64,000 nucleotides of DNA from Bacteroidales bacterium (lineage in GTDB: Bacteria; Bacteroidota; Bacteroidia; Bacteroidales; F082): the NCBI GenBank assembly GCA_021647205.1, contig JAKIVD010000013.1, positions 51,515-115,514 on the forward strand, written 5' to 3'. The position numbers and the translations under genes were made by a program. This document shows, piece after piece, positions 53,068 through 61,953 of this stretch; within the stretch, counting starts at the first letter, position 1; every line of letters starts with the position of its first letter. Below the pieces are notes generated by a model, which did no database searches, was not told the DNA's origin, and saw only the letters and a list, made by a program, of their open reading frames with translations.

Positions 53068-54705
53068 CTAAAGCTGCGGTCCGGCTGCAACCAGCTTTCT
53101 ACCCTCTTCGTTATCGGTATATTGCTTGAAATTATCGATAAACAAATGTGCAAGTTCTTTGGCTTTCCTGTCCCATTCGGAAGGATTGGTGTACGTATCG
53201 CGTGGATCCAGGATATTCGGGTCAACACCGGCAAGCGATGTAGGGACTTCCAGGTTGAAAACCGGGAGGTTCTTGGTTTCAGCCTTTTCGATAGAACCAT
53301 CAAGGATGGCATCGATGATTCCCCTTGTGTCCTTAATGGAAATCCGTTTTCCCGTTCCGTTCCAGCCCGTATTCACTAAATAAGCTTCGGCGCCATTGGC
53401 TTCCATGCGTTTCACCAGTTCCTGTCCGTACTTGGTTGGGTGGAGGGTCAGGAAAGCGGCCCCAAAGCAAGCCGAGAAAGTCGGCTGCGGCGTAGTTACC
53501 CCTCTTTCGGTACCTGCTAATTTGGCCGTAAACCCCGACAGGAAGTGGTATTTCGTTTGCTCGGGAGTAAGTCTGGCAACCGGGGGCATCACACCAAAAG
53601 CATCAGCCGTCAGGAATATAACTTTTTTTGCCGGACCTGCTTTTGATACCGGCTTTACAATATTGTCGATGTGATAAATCGGGTAAGAGACCCTTGTGTT
53701 CTGGGTAACTGAACCATCTTTGAAATCGATAACGCCCTTCTCGTCAACAGCCACATTTTCCAGCAAAGCATCCCTTCTGATGGCATTGTAAATATCAGGC
53801 TCGCTCTCTTTGTCCAGGTTGATGGTCTTCGCATAGCAGCCCCCTTCAAAATTAAAAATACCTTCGTCATCCCAACCATGCTCGTCATCACCGATCAAGG
53901 CACGTTTCGGGTCGGTTGACAAAGTCGTCTTCCCCGTTCCGGAAAGGCCAAAGAAAATGGCAGTATCGCCGTCTTTTCCAACATTGGCAGAACAGTGCAT
54001 GGCAGCCATTCCTTTTAGCGGAAGGTAATAGTTCATGATCGAAAAAATCCCCTTTTTCATTTCCCCGCCATACCAGGTTCCACCAATAACAGCACGCCCT
54101 TCAGTAAGGTTGAAGGCAACAAACACCTCGGAGTTAAATGGGGCGCCGTCCAGGCGTTTCATCGATTTCCAGTTGGGGTTGGTTGTTTTGGAAGCATTCA
54201 GTACGACAAAGTCGGGTTCAAAAGTTTCAAGTTCTTTATCCGAGGGGCGGATGAACATATTTTTCACAAAATGTGCCTGCCACGCCACTTCGAGTACAAA
54301 GCGGATTTTCATGCGCGTGTCTTCGTTGGCCCCGGCGTATCCGTCAACAACAAAAAGCCGCTTCCCTGAAAGCTCGTCGGCACCAAGTGAATAGAGGTAC
54401 TTCCACGACTCCTGGTCGATGGGTTTGTTGTCGGAGCTTTTGGCTTGTTCAGACCACCAAACGGTATCTTTGGTTTTGTCGTCGAGCACAATGTATTTAT
54501 CCTTGGGTGAGCGGCCAGTAAAAATACCGGTCATCACATTTACTGCTCCCAGCTTGGTCAACACCCCTTTTTCGTAACCTTGTAGTTCGGGCTTCAATTC
54601 GTCTTCATAAAGTTGTTCGTATGACGGGTTGTAGATAATCTCCTGAGGATTATCAATGCCGTATCCGGACAAATCTTTTTTGATTTTGCTTAAATCTTGT
54701 GACAT
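53068..54705 (-). CDS. pckA: Phosphoenolpyruvate carboxykinase (ATP)
   Basis: The protein has 545 residues. [18 protein letters not shown] near 250 is the kinase loop, GDDEHGWDD the metal site, EGGCYAKTI and RVSYPIYHI follow, and [11 protein letters not shown] is late. It interconverts oxaloacetate and PEP with ATP/ADP, in gluconeogenesis or, in fermentative Bacteroidota, toward succinate. The neighbouring ppdK is transcribed in the same direction with a terminator between. Confidence 0.95.
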   Translation of the reverse strand: MSQDLSKIKKDLSGYGIDNPQEIIYNPSYEQLYEDELKPELQGYEKGVLTKLGAVNVMTGIFTGRSPKDKYIVLDDKTKDTVWWSEQAKSSDNKPIDQESWKYLYSLGADELSGKRLFVVDGYAGANEDTRMKIRFVLEVAWQAHFVKNMFIRPSDKELETFEPDFVVLNASKTTNPNWKSMKRLDGAPFNSEVFVAFNLTEGRAVIGGTWYGGEMKKGIFSIMNYYLPLKGMAAMHCSANVGKDGDTAIFFGLSGTGKTTLSTDPKRALIGDDEHGWDDEGIFNFEGGCYAKTINLDKESEPDIYNAIRRDALLENVAVDEKGVIDFKDGSVTQNTRVSYPIYHIDNIVKPVSKAGPAKKVIFLTADAFGVMPPVARLTPEQTKYHFLSGFTAKLAGTERGVTTPQPTFSACFGAAFLTLHPTKYGQELVKRMEANGAEAYLVNTGWNGTGKRISIKDTRGIIDAILDGSIEKAETKNLPVFNLEVPTSLAGVDPNILDPRDTYTNPSEWDRKAKELAHLFIDNFKQYTDNEEGRKLVAAGPQL

Positions 54706-54779
54706 AATTAATTATTTTGGTTAAATCAATTGATTTTTAAAAAAGCATGCAAGTTACATATTTCTAAAATACGCAAACT

Positions 54780-54817
54780 AAAAAGCCACCCGAAATATGC
54801 TCCGGATGGCTTTTTTT
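54780..54817. terminator. Terminator between ppdK and pckA
   Basis: AAAGCCACCCG pairs with CGGATGGCTTT (one mismatch, eight-to-nine-base loop). A T-run follows on each strand, five on the minus strand where it ends ppdK and seven on the plus strand. Confidence 0.8.
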
Positions 54818-54884
54818 AGACTGAATACAAACTATTCTCGAAAAAGTCTGTTTGTTATTGGCAAAGCAGGGGTTGAACCATCCG

Positions 54885-57635
54885 CTACTTGAGCTTCCTC
54901 TTCCAGCTTCTCTTGTTCATGATCGTTGCCTGTGCCGCCGCCAGCCTTGCGATGGGCACACGGTAGGGTGAGCAACTGACGTACTGCAATCCGGCGCGGT
55001 GGCAGAATTCAATCGAGCTGGGGTCGCCGCCATGTTCGCCACAAATGCCCAGCTTGATTTTCCTACGCGTTTTCCGTCCTTTTTTCACGGCAGTTTCTAT
55101 TAACTGGCCAACACCTTCCTGGTCCAACTGCTGGAAGGGATCGTTTTTAAGAATACCTTTTTCGAGGTAAACGGGAAGAAACTTACCGGCATCGTCACGC
55201 GAATAACCAAAGGTCATTTGTGTTAGGTCGTTGGTTCCGAATGAGAAAAACTCAGCCGACTCGGCTATCTTGTCCGCAATCAGTGCAGCCCTTGGGATTT
55301 CAATCATTGTACCGACCATGTAATCAATTTTATCACCCCTTTCTTCAAATACCTTTTCAATTGTTGAGCGCACAATGTCCTCCTGCATCTTCATCTCGGC
55401 GTACGTGCCGGTGAGCGGAATCATGATTTCGGGGTAGGTTTTGATTTTACGCTTTTTGAGGTTCAAAGCGGCTTCGATAATCGCCCGGCTCTGCATCTCC
55501 GTAATTTCGGGATAAGTGTTGCCGAGACGGCATCCACGGTGTCCCAGCATGGGGTTAAACTCCGAAAGGTCTTCAACCTTTTCTTTGATGTGCTGCAGGC
55601 TTACGCCCATCACCTCAGCCATTTCTTTTTGCCCTTTGTCATCGTGGGGAACAAATTCATGCAATGGCGGATCGAGTAGGCGAACGGTAACAGGCAGCTC
55701 TTGCATGGCTTCAAAAATTCCTTCAAAGTCCTTGCGCTGAATGGGCAGTAGTTTGTCCAACGCTTCACGGCGTCCTGCTTCGTCTTCGGCAAGTATCATT
55801 TCGCGCATGGCGATAATTTTTTCATCACCAAAAAACATGTGCTCCGTACGGCAGAGCCCGATGCCTTTGGCACCAAAATCACGTGCTACTTTCGAGTCGA
55901 AAGGCGTATCGGCATTGGTGCGTACGTACATCCTGGATTTTTTATCAGCCAGTTTCATCAACTTACCGAAGTCGCCGCTCATTTCTGGTTTGACAGTTCC
56001 GAGACGGCCGTCGTAAACTTCACCGGTAGAACCGTTCAGTGAAATAAAATCACCCTCTTTGTAAACATGACCGTCCATTTCCAGGGTACGCGCTTTGTAA
56101 TTGATGCGGATGCTTCCGGCGCCGGAAATACAGCATTTGCCCATTCCGCGTGCCACAACGGCAGCATGGGAAGTCATTCCTCCGCGGGCAGTAAGGATGC
56201 CTTCAGCCGAATTCATTCCGGCAAGGTCCTCGGGTGAGGTTTCGATACGGACAAGAATTACCTTTTTCCCTTCTTCGGCCCAGGCTTCTGCATCGTCTGC
56301 ATGGAAAACTATCTGGCCGGTGGCAGCACCGGGCGAAGCAGGCAAACCTTTTGAGATGACTTGGGCCTTTTTCATAGAAGAAATATCAAAAACAGGGTGC
56401 AACAGTTCATCCAGTTTCTCAGGATGAACACGCATCAGGGCTTCTTCCTTCGAAATCATTTTTTCTTTGAGCATATCCATGGCAATCTTTACCATGGCTG
56501 CCCCGGTGCGCTTGCCGCTACGGGTTTGCAACAACCATAGATGCCCGTCCTGGATGGTGAATTCCAAATCCTGCATGTCGCTGTAATGTCTTTCCAGCTT
56601 GTCCTGGGTGTCGAAAAGTTCTTTGTACATTTCCGGCATGGCCTCTTCGAGGGAGGGGAAATTATTCTTGCGGTCTTTTTCGGAAACCTGTGCCAGTTTA
56701 GCCCATCTTTTCGAGCCTTCTTTGGTAATTTGCTGGGGAGTGCGGATTCCGGCAACCACGTCTTCGCCTTGTGCGTTAATCAGGTATTCGCCATTGAAAA
56801 GGTTTTCTCCCGTGGCAGCGTCGCGTGTAAACGCAACACCGGTAGCAGAACTTTCGCCCATATTTCCGAAAACCATGGCCTGCACGTTGACGGCTGTTCC
56901 CCATTCGTCGGGAATTTTTTCCATCTTGCGGTAAAGGATGGCGCGGTCGTTCGTCCAACTGTCGAAGACGGCCATTACCGAACCCCATAACTGCTCCCAC
57001 GGGTCGGTGGGAAAATCGTGCCCGGTTTGTTTCTTAACGGCAGCTTTAAAGCGCTTCACCATTTCCTTCAAGTCATCGGTGGAGAGGTCGGTATCAAGGT
57101 CAACTTCTTTCTCCTCTTTCATTTTATCAATAATTTCTTCAAAAGGATCAGGGTCTTCTTTTGATTCCGGCTTCATGCCCAGCACCACATCGCCGTACAT
57201 TTGCACGAAACGGCGGTAAGAATCCCAGGCAAAACGTTCGTTTCCTGATTTTTTAGCAATCCCTTCAACGGCTTCGTCATTGAGTCCAAGGTTCAGTACT
57301 GTGTCCATCATACCCGGCATGGAAGCCCTCGCGCCGGAGCGAACCGACATAAGCAAGGGATTTTCTTTGTCCCCGAATTTGGCGCCCATGATTTCTTCCA
57401 CCTGTACCATCGCGCTTTCAACGTCCGCTTTAATGAGGTTCACCACGTAGTCGTGCCCCTTTTCGTTGTACAAAGTGCAAATTTCGGTGGTGATGGTGAA
57501 TCCAGGAGGAACGGGAACACCAATCAAATTCATTTCGGCCAGGTTGGCACCCTTGCCACCCAACAGGTTTTTCATTTTTGCATTCCCTTCGGCTTTGCGG
57601 TTGCCAAAGGTGTAAACATGCTTAATCTTAGCCAT
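54885..57635 (-). CDS. ppdK: Pyruvate, phosphate dikinase
   Basis: The protein has 916 residues in three domains: ATP-grasp (GGKGANLAEM near residue 27 and SVRSGARASMPGMMDT), the phosphohistidine domain with GGMTSHAAVVARGMG (His near 485), and the PEP/pyruvate barrel with GLCRTEHMFF and LGICGEHGGDPSS. It interconverts pyruvate, ATP and Pi with PEP, AMP and PPi. With PckA it sets PEP supply. A -7 box (TACTTTTG, 57681-57688, minus strand) lies 46 bases upstream. Confidence 0.96.
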   Translation of the reverse strand: MAKIKHVYTFGNRKAEGNAKMKNLLGGKGANLAEMNLIGVPVPPGFTITTEICTLYNEKGHDYVVNLIKADVESAMVQVEEIMGAKFGDKENPLLMSVRSGARASMPGMMDTVLNLGLNDEAVEGIAKKSGNERFAWDSYRRFVQMYGDVVLGMKPESKEDPDPFEEIIDKMKEEKEVDLDTDLSTDDLKEMVKRFKAAVKKQTGHDFPTDPWEQLWGSVMAVFDSWTNDRAILYRKMEKIPDEWGTAVNVQAMVFGNMGESSATGVAFTRDAATGENLFNGEYLINAQGEDVVAGIRTPQQITKEGSKRWAKLAQVSEKDRKNNFPSLEEAMPEMYKELFDTQDKLERHYSDMQDLEFTIQDGHLWLLQTRSGKRTGAAMVKIAMDMLKEKMISKEEALMRVHPEKLDELLHPVFDISSMKKAQVISKGLPASPGAATGQIVFHADDAEAWAEEGKKVILVRIETSPEDLAGMNSAEGILTARGGMTSHAAVVARGMGKCCISGAGSIRINYKARTLEMDGHVYKEGDFISLNGSTGEVYDGRLGTVKPEMSGDFGKLMKLADKKSRMYVRTNADTPFDSKVARDFGAKGIGLCRTEHMFFGDEKIIAMREMILAEDEAGRREALDKLLPIQRKDFEGIFEAMQELPVTVRLLDPPLHEFVPHDDKGQKEMAEVMGVSLQHIKEKVEDLSEFNPMLGHRGCRLGNTYPEITEMQSRAIIEAALNLKKRKIKTYPEIMIPLTGTYAEMKMQEDIVRSTIEKVFEERGDKIDYMVGTMIEIPRAALIADKIAESAEFFSFGTNDLTQMTFGYSRDDAGKFLPVYLEKGILKNDPFQQLDQEGVGQLIETAVKKGRKTRRKIKLGICGEHGGDPSSIEFCHRAGLQYVSCSPYRVPIARLAAAQATIMNKRSWKRKLK

Positions 57636-57680
57636 TTCTATTCTGTTTTAAAAATAAGTAATAGTCAATTTAAAAGAAGG

Positions 57681-57688
57681 CAAAAGTA
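57681..57688 (-). promoter_or_regulatory. -7 element upstream of ppdK
   Basis: TACTTTTG on the minus strand. -33 partner weak. Confidence 0.4.
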
Positions 57689-57883
57689 CGCAATTTCGCT
57701 CTTGAACATAAGAAAAAACACATTAAAATGAGCATAAATTATTTGCAAACGATTGCATGTGGAAGGGGAGGGGCAAACACATCTTTCAGGCTGGTAATGA
57801 ATCGGCGTTCAGCTTGTAAATGCAGGCAGAAATTCTGAACCGGTCATGGGGCAGCACCAGGAAAATTGTATTTTTGAAGCCTT

Positions 57884-58030
57884 ATGAATGTACAGACTTT
57901 TGGCCCTTTATTTTTTAAGAATACCATCATCGTTGTTGCGGCCTTCTTGCGCAATTTTTATTTCACCTCATTTTTTCATGACCCCACCTCGTGGGTGGGC
58001 TGTGGGCGTGCATCTCTGCCATTATTGTGA
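57884..58030 (+). CDS. Possible 48-residue hydrophobic peptide
   Basis: ATG at 57884 opens a 48-residue frame: MNVQTFGPLFFKNTIIVVAA and on to RNFYFTSFF, one hydrophobic helix, then a Trp/Cys/Gly tail. A -7 like TATTTTTG (57869-57876) ends seven bases before the ATG. A hairpin CCCACC/GGTGGG at 57983-57999 falls inside the frame, near its end. It could be a small membrane peptide, a gene remnant or chance. The rest of 57636-58077 shows no gene. Confidence 0.25.
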   Translation: MNVQTFGPLFFKNTIIVVAAFLRNFYFTSFFHDPTSWVGCGRASLPLL

Positions 58031-58063
58031 TAAAACCATAAAAGAAGTTTAATGCTAAGGTAC

Positions 58064-58071
58064 TAAATTTG
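58064..58071 (+). promoter_or_regulatory. -7 element six bases before the T9SS cargo gene
   Basis: TAAATTTG, followed after six bases by the ATG at 58078, leaving no room for a leader. No strong -33 element. Confidence 0.35.
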
Positions 58072-58077
58072 TCGGCT

Positions 58078-59676
58078 ATGAGGTTAAAATCCTTTTTAAT
58101 GCTGCTTTTGCTTTTTCATGGAACCGGAATGTTTTCCCAGGACGAGAACATCTCCAACGGGGATATTTTCGATGGCGAGCCCTATCTCGTTGTGAACCCC
58201 CAAAACCCGTATCACATGGTGGTGGCCTGGCTGGGCTACAAATGGCTGCAGAAGATCGTGATTAAAACCAGCGTGAGTTTTGATGCGGGCCAAAGCTGGA
58301 GCGAGGCTGTTGCCCTGCCACACGTGACAGCAGGCTATTCGGCGGCTGATCCTTCACTGGTGTTCGATCACGAAGGAAATGTTTTACTCGTTTACATTGA
58401 CTACAACAAACTGGAGGGAAACGGAGCTGTTTACGCCAGAAAATCGTCAGACGGCGGCCTGAACTGGAACGATGCCGTGGAAATCATCAGCATGGACAGC
58501 GATCCGGGAAAGAACCCCATCGACCGGCCGTGGATCAGCATCGACCGTTCGCCGGGCCCGCTGCAGGGGACGGTGTACGTGACCACCATGAATGCCAAAG
58601 GTGCTACGGGAACGGAATTCAACCCTTACCTGACGCGCTCTCCCGACGGCGGGCAAAGCTGGGGCGACTGGCGCTACATCGACTCGACGGGCTGGCTGGC
58701 CGGTTCCATCATCCGGCAGCCCATGCCTACCGGCGATGTGACTTCCGACGGCGTTTTTCACTGCGCCTACCCCAGCTGGAAGCTGTCGCAATTTCTTCAG
58801 CCCTGGTATTTTCTGGCTACGCTCGACACCCTCGACGGGAGCTTCAGCTATAAAACCATCGTGGAAGCCACTTACAATGTGACCGATACCCTTGCCAAAA
58901 GGGGCGCCCGTTTTTTGATTGACCCCGCCAATCCGGACCACCTGGTTTTTCTTTTTTTGTCAAAGATCAACGGCGATGCCGATGTGTATTTTACCCAAAG
59001 TTTCGACAGCGGCGACAACTGGGAGGAGCCCTTGCGCGTAAACGACGATTCGGTGGGCAACAAGCGCATGCAGGATTTGATCTGGGCCGACTTCGACCAC
59101 GACGGCGATTTGGTGGTGAGTTGGCGCGACCGCCGCAAGGCCGCTGACTCGGGCTACCGTGCCGCCACGGAAATCTGGGGTGCCGTCTGGTGGAAAGATT
59201 CCCTGAATTTTTCGGCCAACTTCCGCATTTCGGACACCCTGGTGGCCTACGATTCCATCCTTGATAAATCGGGCAACGATTTCATGTGCATCGTTTTGCA
59301 GGACGACACCCTGAATGCGGTTTGGGGTGACACCCGCGACAGCAGCCTGAATATCTGGTTCAAACGCATGGCGCTGCCCGGCGGTATGCCGGTGGGCGTG
59401 AGCCTGATAGCCTCGGAACGAATTCCGTTTGTGGAGGTGTTTCCCAATCCCTTTTCAAATTCCACAACCATCCAATACACACTTGTCCGGGCAGAAACCG
59501 TTCAAATCAATGTGTTCAATGCTTTCGGTGAACAAGTGAGCTTCGTTCAGAAAAAACAATCCTCCGGCCAACAGCAAGTAGTTTGGGATGCAAAAGGATT
59601 GCCATCGGGGATGTATTATTTTACGGTTCAGGCGGGAAAGAAAAGTATGCATGGGAAGATGATGATTGTACGTTAG
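58078..59676 (+). CDS. Secreted sialidase-fold (BNR/Asp-box) protein with T9SS sorting domain
   Basis: The protein has 532 residues. The signal peptide is MRLKSFLMLLLLFHGTGMFS. The main part (about 25-440) is a beta-propeller with repeated Asp-box motifs: SFDAGQSWSEAV, SSDGGLNWND, SPDGGQSWGD and SFDSGDNWEEP. The last ~80 residues are a T9SS type A sorting domain (VFPNPFSNSTTIQYTL, ending KMMIVR). Active-site residues of true sialidases are not evident, so glycan binding or another hydrolase is possible. The propeller region is clearly richer in G and C than the sorting domain and the neighbours. Confidence 0.85.
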   Translation: MRLKSFLMLLLLFHGTGMFSQDENISNGDIFDGEPYLVVNPQNPYHMVVAWLGYKWLQKIVIKTSVSFDAGQSWSEAVALPHVTAGYSAADPSLVFDHEGNVLLVYIDYNKLEGNGAVYARKSSDGGLNWNDAVEIISMDSDPGKNPIDRPWISIDRSPGPLQGTVYVTTMNAKGATGTEFNPYLTRSPDGGQSWGDWRYIDSTGWLAGSIIRQPMPTGDVTSDGVFHCAYPSWKLSQFLQPWYFLATLDTLDGSFSYKTIVEATYNVTDTLAKRGARFLIDPANPDHLVFLFLSKINGDADVYFTQSFDSGDNWEEPLRVNDDSVGNKRMQDLIWADFDHDGDLVVSWRDRRKAADSGYRAATEIWGAVWWKDSLNFSANFRISDTLVAYDSILDKSGNDFMCIVLQDDTLNAVWGDTRDSSLNIWFKRMALPGGMPVGVSLIASERIPFVEVFPNPFSNSTTIQYTLVRAETVQINVFNAFGEQVSFVQKKQSSGQQQVVWDAKGLPSGMYYFTVQAGKKSMHGKMMIVR

Positions 59677-59684
59677 TGCCAGAA

Positions 59685-59750
59685 AGTCGTCTGACCACTG
59701 ATGGGAAACTGTTCTAATCTGAAAAATCCTGCAACAGTGGTCTGACGACT
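59685..59750. repeat. Long-armed inverted repeat after the T9SS cargo gene
   Basis: AGTCGTCTGACCACTG (59685-59700) and CAGTGGTCTGACGACT (59735-59750) pair with one mismatch around a 34-base spacer. There is no T-run, so it is not a standard terminator. Confidence 0.6.
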
Positions 59751-59892
59751 CTAAATCCTTTGGGAAGATGGTTTTGTTGGATTAGTGAGCGTTTAAACCC
59801 CCTCTGCCTTTGGCATTTCCCCCCGAGGGGGAGAAAAGGGGGGGTCTCCAAAATTGTAATGCAACCCCAGGTCTCCCCCTTTGGGGAGATGC

Positions 59893-59930
59893 CCTGACCC
59901 GCCGGGTTTTTAATAACCCGGCGGGTCAGG
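59893..59930. repeat. Perfect 16-base-pair hairpin before typA
   Basis: CCTGACCCGCCGGGTT (59893-59908) and its exact complement (59915-59930) flank a six-base loop. It follows C/G-rich pieces CCCCCTCTGCCTTTGGC and CTCCCCCTTTGGGGAGA (about 59799-59890), which look like dispersed Bacteroidota intergenic repeats. The stem may end transcripts from upstream. With the -7 box these elements fill 59677-59987, where no gene is seen. Confidence 0.75.
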
Positions 59931-59953
59931 AAATTATCGTTCAATTTTTAACC

Positions 59954-59961
59954 TATTTTTG
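59954..59961 (+). promoter_or_regulatory. -7 element upstream of typA
   Basis: TATTTTTG, 26 bases before the ATG and right after the long hairpin. No -33 match. Confidence 0.4.
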
Positions 59962-59987
59962 CCGCTCCAAAAATTAAGACTACGGAA

Positions 59988-61790
59988 ATGCACGAAATCA
60001 GAAACATTGCCATCATTGCACACGTTGACCACGGAAAAACAACCCTTGTTGACCGCCTGTTGCACCAGGTAAAACTTTTCAGGGACAACGAAGATATGGG
60101 CGACCTCATCCTCGACAGCAACGACCTGGAACGCGAACGCGGAATTACCATCCTTTCCAAAAACGTTTCGGTGCGCTACAAAGGCGTGAAAATAAATATC
60201 ATCGACACCCCCGGCCACTCCGACTTTGGCGGTGAAGTAGAGCGCGTACTCAACATGGCCGATGGCGTTATTCTTTTAGTGGATGCCTTTGAAGGCCCGA
60301 TGCCGCAAACCCGCTTTGTGATGCAGAAAGCCATCGACCTCGGACTCAAACCCATCGTAGTCATCAACAAGGTGGACAAGCCCAATTGCCGTCCTGACGA
60401 AGTACACGAAGCTGTTTTCGATTTGATGTTCAATCTGGGCGCCACCGAAGACCAGCTTGATTTTCCCGTGGTATTTGGTTCATCCAAAGAAGGCTGGATG
60501 TCGGAGGACTGGCAACAACCTGCCGAAGATGTTTCTTATTTACTGGATATGATTGTGGAACACATTCCTGCTGCCCAATTCAAAGACGGGACACCGCAAA
60601 TGCAGATCACTTCCCTCGATTATTCTTCTTATGTAGGACGAATTGCCGTTGGCCGGCTGACCCGCGGCAAGCTGAAAATGGGAATGAATGTCTCCCTGGT
60701 AAAGCGTGATGGAACTATTACCAAATCCAAAATTAAAGAACTGTATCTTTTTGAAGGTTTGGGGAAAGAAAAATGCAAAACCGAAGTCCTTGCCGGCGAC
60801 ATCGTGGCTTTGATGGGTATCGAAGATTTTGAAATTGGCGACACGGTTGCCGACTTTGAAAACCCGGAAGGCCTGAAAGCCATTAAAATTGACGAACCCA
60901 CCATGAGCATGGTGTTTACCATTAATAACTCACCGTTTTTTGGTAAAGAGGGAAAGTACGTTACATCGCGGCATTTACGCGACAGGCTGTACCATGAAAT
61001 TGAAAAAAACCTCGCGCTTAAGGTGAAGGAAACAAATGCGGCTGATGCTTACCAGGTATTTGGCAGGGGGATTCTTCATTTATCCATCCTTGTTGAAACC
61101 ATGCGGCGCGAGGGTTACGAATTGCAATTGGGGCAGCCTAAAGTAATTATTAAAGAAGTGGATGGCGTAAAGCACGAACCTATTGAAAGCCTCAATGTAA
61201 TGGTGCCGGATGATTTCTCAGGAAGGGTTATTGACATTGTTACCCTGCGTAAAGGGGAGTTTCTGAATATGGAGCCCAAAAACGACCGCATGATGCTGGA
61301 GTTTACCATCCCCTCGCGGGGAATAATCGGGCTGCGCAACAGCATCCTGACAGCTACAGAGGGAGAAGCTATTATTGCCCACCGTTTCGAACGTTTCGAA
61401 CCATTTAAGGGAGAAATCAAGACAAAGGTGAACGGCGCACTGATTTCCATGGAAACCGGAACGGCCATCCCTTTTGGTATTTACAAATTGATTGACCGTG
61501 GACGTTTTTACGTGAACCCCAACCAGGAAGTCTATGCCGGACAAGTTATCGGACTGAACAGCCGTGCCGGCGATTTGGTGGTGAATGTGAACAAGACCAA
61601 AAAGCTAAGCAATATGCGTTCGTCAGGAGCTGATGACAAAGTGATGATTCCACCGGCCATTAAATTTTCTTTGGAAGAATATATGGAGATTATTCGCGAA
61701 GATGAATACCTCGAAGTAACACCCCGTTCGCTGCGTTTACGCAAAATCCTATTGAACGAACACGACCGGAAACGGGCAGCGAAGGTTTAA
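59988..61790 (+). CDS. typA: Translational GTPase TypA/BipA
   Basis: The protein has 600 residues. The G domain has AHVDHGKTTLVDRLL, ERERGITI, DTPGHSDFGGEVERV and NKVDKP. Domains II, III and V follow, and the C-terminal TypA-specific domain has MIPPAIKFSLEEYMEII. It binds 70S ribosomes and assists assembly or stress translation. It is monocistronic here. Confidence 0.96.
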   Translation: MHEIRNIAIIAHVDHGKTTLVDRLLHQVKLFRDNEDMGDLILDSNDLERERGITILSKNVSVRYKGVKINIIDTPGHSDFGGEVERVLNMADGVILLVDAFEGPMPQTRFVMQKAIDLGLKPIVVINKVDKPNCRPDEVHEAVFDLMFNLGATEDQLDFPVVFGSSKEGWMSEDWQQPAEDVSYLLDMIVEHIPAAQFKDGTPQMQITSLDYSSYVGRIAVGRLTRGKLKMGMNVSLVKRDGTITKSKIKELYLFEGLGKEKCKTEVLAGDIVALMGIEDFEIGDTVADFENPEGLKAIKIDEPTMSMVFTINNSPFFGKEGKYVTSRHLRDRLYHEIEKNLALKVKETNAADAYQVFGRGILHLSILVETMRREGYELQLGQPKVIIKEVDGVKHEPIESLNVMVPDDFSGRVIDIVTLRKGEFLNMEPKNDRMMLEFTIPSRGIIGLRNSILTATEGEAIIAHRFERFEPFKGEIKTKVNGALISMETGTAIPFGIYKLIDRGRFYVNPNQEVYAGQVIGLNSRAGDLVVNVNKTKKLSNMRSSGADDKVMIPPAIKFSLEEYMEIIREDEYLEVTPRSLRLRKILLNEHDRKRAAKV

Positions 61791-61953
61791 TCATTCCTGT
61801 CGTTTAGCTCTGAAGCATCCAAAAGAAGGTTTTCGCGGGGGCATGCCGCGAGAGTCTTATGTTTTGAAGAATTGCAGTTTGCAAAGAAGATTCTTTCGGC
61901 ATGCTGTTCCACCATCCTGCGCAAAAAGGCCTCTGAATTAAACGAGCGTTGTT

